Of a stretch of DNA of 64,000 nt, positions 55,068-64,000 are shown piece by piece. Location: contig JAGFNQ010001114.1 of assembly GCA_024364735.1 (NCBI GenBank), positions 1,455,748 through 1,519,747 on the forward strand, read 5' to 3'. Origin of the DNA: Boesenbergia rotunda (taxonomy: Eukaryota > Streptophyta > Magnoliopsida > Zingiberales > Zingiberaceae). The notes beneath the pieces were generated by a model, which saw only the letters and a list, made by a program, of their open reading frames with translations, ran no database searches and was not told the origin of the DNA. The number at the start of each line of letters is the position of its first letter. Position 1 is the stretch's first letter. Position numbers and translations under genes: made by a program.

Positions 55068-56191
55068 ATTAAGTTATTGATATTAATTTTCAATAAATAA
55101 AATATGTGATCAAATCTTGGAAAATTTTTTGAGGTGATTCTCAAACAATAATTTCCTTATTTGATTTATGAGGTAATGCTCTTACATATTATTGTCTCCA
55201 AAATTAATTAAGAAAATTATTTCCTATAGAGTATATTTCCTTAAATAAGATTTTCATGAAAATAATATGTAGTTGAATTAAGGGATTCTGTCTCTTAATT
55301 TAATAAGATTTGATTTAGAGAAATCAAAGTCTTAAACATATTAATTCCGAAATTGATTATGATAATTTAGGAAATTGTTTCCCAAAACAATTCCTTGAAT
55401 AAAGTGTGAAATTAGAATTAGGAAATCCGGTTCCTAATTCAATTAATGAGACTTGATAAATTAAGTCACATACATACTTTATTAAGGAAATCGTTAGTAC
55501 ATGACATAAGGATGAGACCCAAAACCCCTTACAAAATATTAAGGCTAACACCTTCCATTAATATGGTTAGAACCGGAGTTTTGTTTCTCGTTTGGGATGA
55601 TGGACACATCCATGCCCGGCTTGAACCTCAACATGTTCAAACCATGGAATTAGTTTATGATTAATATAGTTGGAGTCAGAGGTCAATCCTTAGTTTTGGT
55701 TGTTGGACACATTCAAGCCTGACTAAACGGTTGAATGAGCTCCAACCATGTTAAAACTATTTCTTGATTAATGGGTTAGCCTTAAGCTTGGAGCATTGAT
55801 TTGTTGTGCCACAGCCAAGGTCGATGTAAAGAGAGATGCAGTTGGGTGCTATGTATATTATTGCATACTTGTTAATGAGTTAACAACCAAATGATTTATG
55901 CAAACATTCAATTAGTTGATAACATAATGTGATAGTTACATATGTATAATATGTAATCGGTATAATTACCTACCTTCATAGCTAAGAATAACTTGATGGA
56001 CTCTAGCCATGATTGTTCTTATCTATGGTTGGATATCAACTTATTTGGAGATGTTCCTACGATCTCCCGAATTGATAAAAAGGGTTATTCAATTCGAAAA
56101 ATAAATAGGATTTAATTAATGTATATTGATGCATTCTTTATCATTCTTATCACATAAGCTCAATTTGTATTTCTAGGATAATCACCTGATC

Positions 56192-57613
56192 ATGTCTTCT
56201 CTGAACTTGCGTTCCATTTTGGACATCAATAAGCTGACTGGGCCAATCTTCATGGATTGGCTTCAAAACCTGAGGATAGTCCTCAAGGCAGAAAAGCTTG
56301 CTTATGTCCTTGAAGAACAACTTCCCAACCATCCTCCTGAAGATGCAACTCCAGACCAGTTAGTGGCCTATCAGAAACATGTGGCCGATTCTGAACTTGC
56401 AAGTTGCATCATGCTGGCCGCTATGGTACCTGAGCTACAAAAGCAGCATGAGCATATGGATGCTCATACCATCGCCTTCCATCTTCATGAGCTGTTTGAC
56501 GAGCAGGCGAGATCCGAAACACAAATGGTCTTAGAATTGGATAATTGTTATTTTGTTCCTTCATTAATAAAGAACATTGTATCTATTTCATGCTTGAATG
56601 AAAAGGGTTATCATTTAATTTTTAGTAACAATTGCTGTTACATAACTTTAAATGGTGTTCTTTATGGAATCGGAACTTTATGCAATGGTATCTACACGTT
56701 AAATTTATCCGGTGACGTTTTCAATATCGAAGTTAGCAACAAACGTGCTCGAATAGATAATCAAATAGACTCATATACGTGGCATTGTCGTCTTGGCCAT
56801 GTAAGTAAGAAACGCATGACCAAATTACACCGATGTGGAATTCTGGAATCATTTGAACCCGGTTCATTTGATACATGTGAATCATGCATAAAAGGCAAGA
56901 TGACCAAATTACCCTTTTCCGGAAAAGGTAAACCAGTGGGAGAATTGCTTGGTCTAATACATACTGATGTATGTGGACCAATGTCAACTCTTGCACAAGG
57001 AGGTTATAGCTACTTCATTACCTTTATCGATGATCACTCACAATTCAGGTATGTGTTCTTAATGAAACACAAATCTGAAGCTTTTGAGAAATTCAAAAGG
57101 TTCAAAAGTGAAGTAGAGAAACAACTTGGCAAAAGTATTAAGATACTTCGATCCGATCGGGGTGGTGAATACTTAAGTCAAGAGTTTCAAGATTATCTTA
57201 GGGACAATGGGATATTGTCTCAATGGACTCCGCCATATACACCACAGCATAATGGTGTATCTAAGAGGCGTAACCGAACCTTGATGGACATGGTTAGATT
57301 TATGATGAATCATGCAACTCTTCCAAAATCCTTTTGGGGCTATGCGCTTAAGACAGCTGTTTACTTACTAAACAGAGTCCCGACCAAGGTAGTCTCTACT
57401 ACTCCATATGAGATGTGGAATAGTAAGAAACCTCATTTATCTCACCTAAAGATATGGGGTTGTCCTGCTTATGTAAAGCGGACTGTATCAGACAAATTGG
57501 ATGCTAAGTCTGATAAATGTCTATTTATTGGATACCCTAAGGAAACGAAAGGTTCCAATTCTATCATCCCTTGGAACAAAAGGTGTTTGTTTCAAGGCAT
57601 GATGTATTTCTAG
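56192..57613 (+). CDS. Copia C3 Gag N-terminus fused to integrase by deletion
   Basis: A 473-codon frame. Residues 1-109 are Gag (MSSLNLRSIL to FDEQARSE). The sequence then jumps in frame to VLELDNCYF, the end of the protease region. The Gag C-terminus, zinc knuckle and protease DTG are missing. Integrase follows, with zinc ligands H198, H203, C229 and C232, and D259 and D322 present. Position 358, equivalent to the catalytic glutamate of C1, is lysine (GVSKRRN). A frameshift near 57555 ends the homologous part, and the last 20 or so residues are off frame. The protein could not complete particle maturation or integration. Confidence 0.88.
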   Translation: MSSLNLRSILDINKLTGPIFMDWLQNLRIVLKAEKLAYVLEEQLPNHPPEDATPDQLVAYQKHVADSELASCIMLAAMVPELQKQHEHMDAHTIAFHLHELFDEQARSETQMVLELDNCYFVPSLIKNIVSISCLNEKGYHLIFSNNCCYITLNGVLYGIGTLCNGIYTLNLSGDVFNIEVSNKRARIDNQIDSYTWHCRLGHVSKKRMTKLHRCGILESFEPGSFDTCESCIKGKMTKLPFSGKGKPVGELLGLIHTDVCGPMSTLAQGGYSYFITFIDDHSQFRYVFLMKHKSEAFEKFKRFKSEVEKQLGKSIKILRSDRGGEYLSQEFQDYLRDNGILSQWTPPYTPQHNGVSKRRNRTLMDMVRFMMNHATLPKSFWGYALKTAVYLLNRVPTKVVSTTPYEMWNSKKPHLSHLKIWGCPAYVKRTVSDKLDAKSDKCLFIGYPKETKGSNSIIPWNKRCLFQGMMYF

Positions 57614-58902
57614 AAAAAGAATTTCTTTTACAAGAAAACAGTGGGAGTAGCATTGAACTTGAAGAAGTTCAAGAAACTCCAATAGACATTACAGAGACAC
57701 CTAGTCTAGACCCACAACCAATAACTCATAATGATGAGCTATCAGTTGAACCTAAAACAACAACACTTCTTCATAGGTCTGATAGGACGCGCAATATTCC
57801 AAAGAGATACGGATTTCTCATAAGTGAATCGAACGACGTGTTACTCATTAATGATGACGAATCTATCAGTTATGAAGATGTTCTGAAAAATTCAGAAAGG
57901 GATAAATGTCTTGAAACCATGAAGTCGGAAATGGATTCCATGTACAAAAATCAAGTATGGGACTTGGTTAACCCACCTGAAGGGATTAAGCCCATAGGGT
58001 GCAAGTGGGTTTTCAAGAAGAAAATCGACATGGAAGGTAATGTTATTACCTTTAAGGCTAGATTAGCGGCAAAAGGATATCGTCAGAAACAAGAAATTGA
58101 TTATGACAAAACCTATTCGCCAGTAGCTATGCTTAAATCCATTCGAATGCACCTGGTCATAGCTGCTCATTATGATTATGAGATATGGCAAATGGATGTG
58201 AAAACAACTTTCCTTAATGGAAACCTGCTTGAGGATGTATACATGATACAACCTGAAGGTTTCACATCGGTTAATAAAACTAAAGTATGCAAGCTTCGAC
58301 GATCCATATATGGACTAAATCAAGCATCCAGGAGCTGGAACATCCGTTTTGATGAAACAATCAAAGAGTTTGATTTCTCACAAAATCCTGACGAACCTTG
58401 TGTCTACAAGAAGGTTAGTGGGAGTGCAGTCGTATTCCTAGTGTTATATGTCGATGACATATTACTTATAGGAAACGATATATCAGTCTTACAGTCAGTT
58501 AAAATTTGGTTGTCCAAAACTTTCTCCATGAAAGACCTGGGAGATGCAACCTATATCCTTGGGATTAGAATCTATAGAGATAGATCAAAACGATTGCTTG
58601 GTCTTTCGCAGTCTACATATATAGACCGAGTGCTAGAAAGGTTTTACATTTCGGAATCCAAGAAAGGTTACTTTTCCATCAGGCATGGGATCAACCTTTC
58701 GAAGTCTATGTGTCTGCGCACAGAAAACGAGAGGATTTGCATGAATAAGATTCCTTATGCATCCGCGATAGGATCTATCATGTATGCTATGTTATGTACT
58801 AGGCCCGATGTATCGTATGCTCTGAGCGTCACAAGCAGATACCAGTCTGATCCAGGAATGGATCATTGGGCGGCTGTCAAGACAATCCTCAAGTACTTAT
58901 GA
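57571..58902 (+). CDS. pol: Copia C3 reverse transcriptase segment
   Basis: 443 codons in the frame after the shift, beginning in the integrase-RT linker (MEQKVFVSRHDVFLEKEF). RT motifs QMDVKTTFLNGN (aspartate near 209) and LYVDDILLIGND (YVDD near 293-296) are intact. The usual YGLKQ is YGLNQ. It ends at TGA (58900-58902) where C1 has AGA, at the RT-RNase H boundary. The first methionine is internal and not a natural start. Confidence 0.88.
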   Translation: MEQKVFVSRHDVFLEKEFLLQENSGSSIELEEVQETPIDITETPSLDPQPITHNDELSVEPKTTTLLHRSDRTRNIPKRYGFLISESNDVLLINDDESISYEDVLKNSERDKCLETMKSEMDSMYKNQVWDLVNPPEGIKPIGCKWVFKKKIDMEGNVITFKARLAAKGYRQKQEIDYDKTYSPVAMLKSIRMHLVIAAHYDYEIWQMDVKTTFLNGNLLEDVYMIQPEGFTSVNKTKVCKLRRSIYGLNQASRSWNIRFDETIKEFDFSQNPDEPCVYKKVSGSAVVFLVLYVDDILLIGNDISVLQSVKIWLSKTFSMKDLGDATYILGIRIYRDRSKRLLGLSQSTYIDRVLERFYISESKKGYFSIRHGINLSKSMCLRTENERICMNKIPYASAIGSIMYAMLCTRPDVSYALSVTSRYQSDPGMDHWAAVKTILKYL

Positions 58903-59415
58903 AGCACTAAGGATGTGTTCCTAATATATGGAGAAGGTGATATGGTAATACGTGGGTATACAGATGTCAGTTTCCAGACAGATAAGGATGACTCCAAATC
59001 TCAGTCCGGATACGTATTTATTTTGAATGGAGGCGCAATAAGTTGGAAGAGTTCCAAGCAAGACACCGTAGCGGATTCTACCACGGAAGCGGAATATATT
59101 GCAGCTTCGGAAGCAGCAAAGGAAGTAGTCTGGATCAAGAAGTTTGACTCAGAACATGGTGTGGTTCCAACCATGGATGAAGCAATACCGGTTTACTGCG
59201 ACAACAATGGAGCTATTGCACAAGCGAAGGAACCAAGGTCTCATCAGTGATCCAAACATGTGCTTCGCCGCTATCATCTGATCAGAGAGATTATAAGTAG
59301 GAATGATATACAAATTGAGAAAATTCCCACTGAAAAGAATTTAGCGGATCCATTAACTAAGGCCTTGCCTCAAAGCAAGTTTGAGGGTCATGTTAGAGCC
59401 TGTGGTATTGGGTAG
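58903..59415 (+). pseudogene. Copia C3 RNase H
   Basis: RNase H with GYTDVSFQTD (alanine changed to valine), SWKSSKQDTVADSTTEAEYIA and VYCDNNGAIAQAKEP. A TGA at 59248-59250 replaces CGA. Homology continues through the LADPLTKALPQSKFEGH-type segment to a stop at about 59413. Confidence 0.87.
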
Positions 59416-59434
59416 CGTAGCGATTGGCATTAGG

Positions 59435-59447
59435 CTAAGTGGGAGTT
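59435..59447 (+). other. Polypurine tract of copia C3
   Basis: 'ctaagtgggagtt' directly before TGTTAGC at 59448. Confidence 0.8.
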
Positions 59448-61687
59448 TGTTAGCAATATGAGAGAAGTGTCCTAAGGCAATCGCCTTATAATTGTAAACA
59501 TTTATTTTAATAAATGAATATTCACTCTTTGAGTATACATGTTTGTGTATTTGATTGAGATCTTAAACTCATTTACTGAATGTCCACAATACAATTCACA
59601 GCATGAGAGAATTTGTGATGAATTCACAACTAGAGATTATCTCTACATGTGCAATTTTGAAGTATTGAAATTGTCCCTAGTTGATGAATTGATGAATACG
59701 GACACTATCAATTCTATTGAGACTAGCATGGGTTATTCTCTAATCAGCTGATTCTCACTGGCTGGTGACATTGAGATGTCCGGAGATAAACATGAATGCT
59801 AGTTAAGGGAACTAGTTCATTGGAGTGACTGGCTATAAAACTTCATATGGTAGTCTACATATAGATATGTCAGTGAAGTTCTTACTGCAGCTTAAGTGCG
59901 ATGTTCCTTTGACTTGCGGTGTTAAAGTCATCTTGGTCATGGAGACTTATACTTTGACATCTTAAGCAAGCATCTCCAAGGAGGTGTGGACCCAGGATGA
60001 TTGGGTATAAGCCGAAGTGTCCGAAGATGTTTGAACAGCCTACAAAGGATTCACCACTCCTTGCGAGGAGATGTATACCCGAGGCCTATCGTCGGATTGT
60101 TACTCGAAGCCTCTGGCCAGAGCATGACATGTTCAGAGTATAAATCTCTTAAATACATGAGAGTAATTAGAATCCGTAGGACGAGAAAATGTTACTTAGG
60201 CTAGGTGTGACGTAGTCAGCCTAGTGGGGACTGAGACACATAGACCATGTCCTGAACCAAGTGGGTATAAGATGGTGAAGGGAATGGGGCACGATTCATT
60301 ATAGCTGCTGAAGGGTTTCAGAATTGTTTCTGAGGTCGACCGTTGATCTTTTGATTAATTGGGGATCATGATGTACTACTATGTGCCACTCATGATCGTT
60401 CTATAATTGATTAATTATAGACAGCCAACATAAATCGAAAGCATATTTAGTCACACGCACTACGAGTAATCCGAGGGATTTAAAATGAGTTGAAAATTAG
60501 ATTTTCCAATCAAGAGAGATTAGGTTTGGTTGAGCCAAATGATAAGTCAAATCTAAATTTTTCAGAGACGCATCAGAAGCGTAAAATGGCTAAGTCTTTT
60601 GAAGACTTAATAGATGAATTAAATAAGTTTAATTCATTGGGGCGTGGCTTGGATGGGCCTGCCAAAGAGGGTCTCCATCCTCTTTGCTTGGCCAGCCACA
60701 ACAAAGGGAGAGAACCAACTTTTTGGATCAATTTATAAAATAAACCAAGTGTGGTTTGTTTTATAATAAACCAAGGATTGGTTTATTTCTTCATGGAAAT
60801 TAAAGTGAATCATGGATTAGTTTATTTTATAAAATCAATCATGGATTGATTTACCATGATAAGGAAATTTATTCCATAGGAGAGAAGAGACTTGATTGAT
60901 TTTTATCATGAATTAAAATATGATTTTAACCATGATATAAAATCAAACTTGGCATGATAGAATAAGTTATTCCATATTTGAGAGGCTTGATGGTTAAGAG
61001 ACTACTATATAAAGGACCCAAGGCAAGGCTTGACAAATAATCGAAGAGATGAAGGCACAGGCTCTCTCCCTCTCTTTCTCTCCTTCTCTTCTCCCCTTCT
61101 TGTCGTGCGCCAACCAGCCCCCGAAGGAGCACCAGCCGGCCGCCCCTGCCCTTTCCCTGCCGACCACCACCTGCTGCCGGAGAAGGAAGCTCCGGCCATC
61201 TCTTAGCCGGAAGAAGGTGCTGCAGGAATTAGAGTTTGCCGCAAGGATCCTTTTGCCGCAAGCCTCTTCTTTTGCTTCGCCGGAATTTTGATTCCGGCCA
61301 TCCTTTTGTGGTTAGTCTTCCGACTTCTCACTTGGTTTTTCTCGTCGCGTTCTCGGAGAATCTAGTAGTTCTCGAGAACACAAAACTCGTGGCTTTGTGA
61401 AGTCATCCCGAAGATACTCGGCGTGGATGCGAATAGAGGCGGAGCTTCCAAGGGACGCTTACGGTTGGATCTCGTCCCTTCCTTCGAGTTACGCGAGGTA
61501 ATACGTAAATTAGTTTACGTTTCTGCAAAATTTTAAATATATGATCATGTCTACACAAGATAAAATTGCATGCTTAGATGTGTGATTAAATAATTTGAGA
61601 AATTATTTATGCTAAACCTTCCGCTTCACGTAATTAATTTTTAAATTACGAACCCGTATCCATGTCAACATGCACCCGGTCCCAACA
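59448..61687 (+). repeat. 3' LTR of copia C3
   Basis: 2240 bases running TGTTAGCAATATG...GTCCCAACA, followed by AATAA. TATATAAA is at 61006-61013. Confidence 0.92.
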
Positions 61688-61761
61688 AATAAAATGTATG
61701 AATTGCAAAAATTAACCAATCCTAAACACACAAAGCCGGAAACCTCAGCTCTGATACCAAT
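61688..61761 (-). other. Leader start of copia Z
   Basis: Short remnant between C3 and the Z 5' LTR, containing the Z primer site. Confidence 0.65.
61748..61759 (-). other. Primer binding site (tRNA-iMet), copia Z
   Basis: TGGTATCAGAGC on the minus strand, two bases from a TGATGGGTATGG boundary. It shows that Z reads leftward and that its 5' LTR lies to the right. Confidence 0.8.
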
Positions 61762-61996
61762 TGATGGGTATGGCTTGGCTGGTTTCCTAAGCGAAAACTC
61801 AGTTGATCCGAGAGACCTCTCCAAGTCTACGGATTAAAAATTAATCCGAATGGAGTCCCGTCTCCCATCGACCATCTCGTACCGTATCGAACGATCTAAA
61901 TCACAACTCAGCCAATTACCAAAATCGGCCTTGTGATTTGCTCGACCATTCGACCGCGGAAAAGGCGATGAGTTGATCGACGACGTTTGTATTTAA
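61762..61996 (-). repeat. 5' LTR of copia Z, truncated
   Basis: On the minus strand this ends ...CATACCCATCA, the LTR end next to the primer site. Only about 235 bases remain before the abrupt start of B2 coding sequence. No matching 3' LTR of Z is in the window. Confidence 0.55.
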
Positions 61997-63644
61997 TACT
62001 CTTGCCGAGTTGGTTTTGTACTTCATTTCTGAATTCTTTGAACTTTTCAAAGGACTCGGACTTATGTGTCATCAAGTACACATAACCATATCTACTGAAA
62101 TCATCAGTAAATGTGATGAAGTATCTATAACCACCTCGAGCAGCAACATTGAAAGGGCCACATACATCAGAATGTATGAGTCCTAACAAATCTGTTGCCC
62201 GCTCGCTATGTCCACTAAAGGGAGTCTTAGTCATCTTGCCTAGAAGGCATGACTCGCATGTCTCATATGATTCAAAATCAAATAAATCCAGCAATCGATC
62301 CTTATGGAGCTGGGACAAGCGACTCTCATTTATGTGGCCTAAGCGACAGTGCCAGAGATAGGTTGGGTTCAACTCATTTGATCTCAACCTCTTGGTACTT
62401 ACATTATAGATAGGGCGTTCTAAGTCTAGAATGTAGAGTCCGTTGATAAGATCTGCACTACAATAGAACATTTCATTTAAATAGACTGAACAACATTTGT
62501 TCTTAATTATAAATGAGAAGCCTTTCTTGTCTAGACAAGAAACAGAAATTATGTTCTTAGTAAGTGCAGGTACATAACAACAATCATCTAGTTCTAGTAC
62601 AAGCCCAGAGGGCAGAGATAGAAAATAAGTTCCTACAGCAACAGCAGCAACTCGTGCTCCATTGCCTACTCGTAGGTCCACCTCGCCCTTTGCCAATGCC
62701 CTGCTATTTCTCAGCCCCTGCACATTGGTACAAATGTGAGAAGCACATCCAGTATCTAATACCCATGATGTAGAAATAGAAAGGTTGACTTCTATAACAT
62801 ATATACCTGAAGTAGAAGGCTCGCTTCTCTTCTTCTTAAGATCCTCCAGGTAGATCTTGCAGTTTCTTTTCCAATGCCCTTTCTCACCGCAATGGAAACA
62901 GGTGGCATCCTTCTGCACCCCACCCTTGGGTTTAAGTGCTGCAGAGCTGGCTTTGCCCTTGGTTTGGGTCTTACCCTTACCTTTGGGCTTCCACTTACCC
63001 TTGCCTTTGCCCTTCTGTACCATCAGGACGGTACTAGGCTTGGTGAGATTAGGCTCAGCAGTTCTTAACATGTTGAGTATCTCGGGAAGTGGTTTGTCTA
63101 ATTCGTTCATGTTGTAATTCATGACGAATTGACGGTAACCTGGCGGCAACGATTGCAGAATCAGGTCGGTAGCCAGCTCTTGGCCCAAGGGAAACCCTAG
63201 TCTATCGAGGTTCTCGACGTACCCAATCATCTTGAGTACGTGAGTTCCTACTGGGGTTCCCTCTTTCATCTTGCATGAAAAGAGGGCCTGAGTCACTTCG
63301 AACCGCTCATGCCTTGCCTGCCCTTGATATAATTGCTTGAGGTGGCCAATCATATCGTAAGCATTCATGTTCTCGTGTTGCTTCTGAAGCTCAGAGGACA
63401 TGCAGCATAGCATTAGGCACGACACGTCTAACGCGTCGTCTTGATGCTTCTGATGAGCATCTCTAACGCTACGGATGGCTGAGGGTGGTGGTGCTTCAGG
63501 AACTGCTTGCTCTAGAACGTACAGCTTACGTTCCTGTTTGAGGACTATCCTCAAGTTCCTGTACCAGTCCAGGAAATTAGCTCCAGTGAGCTTGTCCTTC
63601 TCAAGGACAGATCGCAGAGAGAGAGTATTCGCGTTTGAAGACAT
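61908..63644 (-). CDS. gag-pol: Copia B2 Gag, protease and truncated integrase
   Basis: A 578-codon open frame, the best preserved Gag of the B family. Gag (1-about 210) has FLDWYRNLRIVLKQERKLYVLEQ and a G/K-rich linker (211-245). The zinc knuckle is C249, C252, H257 and C262. The protease active site is D297. The integrase zinc domain has H432, H437, C463 and C466, and the first catalytic aspartate is D493 in HSDVCGP. Homology to B1 stops after NQLGKSIK (residue about 551, position about 61997). The last 27 residues come from the adjoining Z LTR sequence. The rest of integrase, RT and RNase H are absent. Confidence 0.9.
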   Translation of the reverse strand: MSSNANTLSLRSVLEKDKLTGANFLDWYRNLRIVLKQERKLYVLEQAVPEAPPPSAIRSVRDAHQKHQDDALDVSCLMLCCMSSELQKQHENMNAYDMIGHLKQLYQGQARHERFEVTQALFSCKMKEGTPVGTHVLKMIGYVENLDRLGFPLGQELATDLILQSLPPGYRQFVMNYNMNELDKPLPEILNMLRTAEPNLTKPSTVLMVQKGKGKGKWKPKGKGKTQTKGKASSAALKPKGGVQKDATCFHCGEKGHWKRNCKIYLEDLKKKRSEPSTSGIYVIEVNLSISTSWVLDTGCASHICTNVQGLRNSRALAKGEVDLRVGNGARVAAVAVGTYFLSLPSGLVLELDDCCYVPALTKNIISVSCLDKKGFSFIIKNKCCSVYLNEMFYCSADLINGLYILDLERPIYNVSTKRLRSNELNPTYLWHCRLGHINESRLSQLHKDRLLDLFDFESYETCESCLLGKMTKTPFSGHSERATDLLGLIHSDVCGPFNVAARGGYRYFITFTDDFSRYGYVYLMTHKSESFEKFKEFRNEVQNQLGKSIKYKRRRSTHRLFRGRMVEQITRPILVIG

Positions 63645-63842
63645 GGCAATCTACAACAGATAAATGCAGAGAATAAATATCATATTCTAGTAATCATCTA
63701 ATTAGGCCTTTAATTAAATGATGCTCCCACTAAATTATAGGAATTTTGGTGGAATCAAGTCATTGGAGTGGTCAAACCACACTACTAGATCCGTACCAAT
63801 TTACTATAATTTATGTGGGACAAGATCCACATCATACTATGC

Positions 63843-63872
63843 CTTGAGTTAGCTTTGGCTAAATCGCCCAAG
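63843..63872 (-). other. Leader stem-loop, B2 (gag-proximal copy)
   Basis: On the minus strand CTTGGG and CTCAAG form the outer stem, and TTAGC and GCTAA the inner stem around CAAA, as in B1. One extra T is in the bulge. Confidence 0.6.
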
Positions 63873-63962
63873 ACTTAGTATGATCGGTAGATAACTAATT
63901 TATCAATTACATCTCTATGCAACTCTTGTTTATAGGATCAAGATTTAACGTTTACGAATAAT

Positions 63963-63992
63963 CTTGAGTTAGCTTTGGCTAAATCGCTCAAG
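63963..63992 (-). other. Leader stem-loop, B2 (distal copy)
   Basis: As the other copies, but the outer left arm is CTTGAG, which pairs perfectly with CTCAAG. The G-T wobble of the other copies becomes A-T. Confidence 0.6.
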
Positions 63993-64000
63993 ACTATTTA

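Larger units (their letters stand above)
54495..56191 (+). other. Untranslated leader of copia C3
   Basis: 1.7 kb with no gene. An AT-rich run of 'ttttggaaa' and 'tttccaa' repeats lies at about 54540-54850, followed by two stem-loop candidates at 54951-54978 and 55040-55067. Confidence 0.75.
52245..61687 (+). mobile_element. Ty1/copia element C3, with a gag-protease deletion
   Basis: Plus-strand element with target duplication AATAA (52240-52244 and 61688-61692). The 5' LTR is 52245-54481, the 3' LTR 59448-61687, the primer site 54483-54494 and the polypurine tract 59435-59447. It is close to C1 in LTR type and protein, but has lost about 0.7 kb spanning late gag and the protease active site. 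The first 115 bases of the two LTRs differ at about eight positions by eye, so it is not recent. Confidence 0.92.
61997..64000 (-). mobile_element. Truncated Ty1/copia element B2
   Basis: Minus-strand relative of B1. It covers coding sequence up to mid-integrase and the gag-proximal leader, and runs off the right edge. No 3' LTR or target duplication is visible on the left, where it meets the Z LTR. The primer site and 5' LTR would lie beyond 64000. Confidence 0.85.
63645..64000 (-). other. Leader of copia B2
   Basis: Non-coding sequence matching the B1 leader, with two stem-loops at 63843-63872 and 63963-63992 and the 'cacatcatacta' region between them. Confidence 0.75.

Noticed and set aside
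1..64000. A host cellular gene or a new defence or metabolic system
   Set aside because: Every long frame belongs to retrotransposon Gag or Pol, and the remaining sequence is LTR, leader or unclassified repeat. I found no evidence for another system.

Overview
This window is nuclear DNA of a seed plant, built almost entirely of LTR retrotransposons nested inside one another. The signs are initiator-methionine tRNA primer sites, Ty1/copia Gag-Pol proteins resembling the BARE-1/Angela lineage, and a Ty3/gypsy chromovirus with Tekay-like Gag and 3.7-kb LTRs. A large, repeat-rich genome is likely and a monocot is plausible, but the sequence alone does not prove the clade. I found no cellular protein gene, rRNA gene, functional tRNA gene or CRISPR array.

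Layout, left to right. (1) 1-458 and 10046-10161 are two halves of an old LTR-like fragment (E), split by a complete gypsy/Tekay derivative at 459-10040 (TSD CAACC). That element has two 3.7-kb LTRs around a 2.16-kb interior that keeps gag but has lost most of pol. (2) 10162-10909 is a partial LTR (D). It is interrupted by copia C1 (10910-about 20800, minus strand), whose pol frame is almost intact. (3) At about 20800 the C1 LTR is joined abruptly to an unclassified LTR-like element, X1. X1 (20801-21700 plus 34279-34924) is split by copia C2 (21701-34273, minus, TSD TGCGC). The left LTR of C2 itself holds a solo LTR in the opposite orientation (23429-25727). (4) X1 abuts an old, decayed copia, Z (minus strand), which is the scaffold for the rest of the window. 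Z pol is at 34925-35971, Z gag at 39617-39936, Z leader at 39937-40402, 51778-52244 and 61693-61761, and the start of its 5' LTR at 61762-about 61996. (5) Z is interrupted by Y (35972-39616, an LTR-like element that itself holds a solo LTR at 37061-39318, TSD TTAAG), by copia B1 (40403-51772, plus, TSD TAGGG) and by copia C3 (52245-61687, plus, TSD AATAA). B1 in turn holds X2 (47345-49683, TSD GACAA). (6) From about 61997 to the right edge lies B2, a minus-strand relative of B1 with an open gag-protease-integrase frame cut off inside integrase.

The elements form three working groups. C1, C2 and C3 share nearly the same Gag-Pol, but C2 carries a different LTR type (A'), the same as both solo LTRs. 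B1 and B2 form a second Angela-like family. The gypsy element encodes only Gag and a broken protease, so any mobility would depend on enzymes supplied by a relative. Each copia type has Gag, protease (DTG), integrase (HHCC, DD35E), reverse transcriptase (YVDD) and RNase H in the usual copia order. C1 is the least damaged, with three one-base frameshifts. B1, C2 and C3 carry premature stops, and B1 and C3 have lost the integrase catalytic glutamate. The most interesting non-coding signals are duplicated stem-loops in the leaders of both copia families, with pairings kept or exchanged between copies, and a tRNA-like, SINE-like unit inside the gypsy LTRs.
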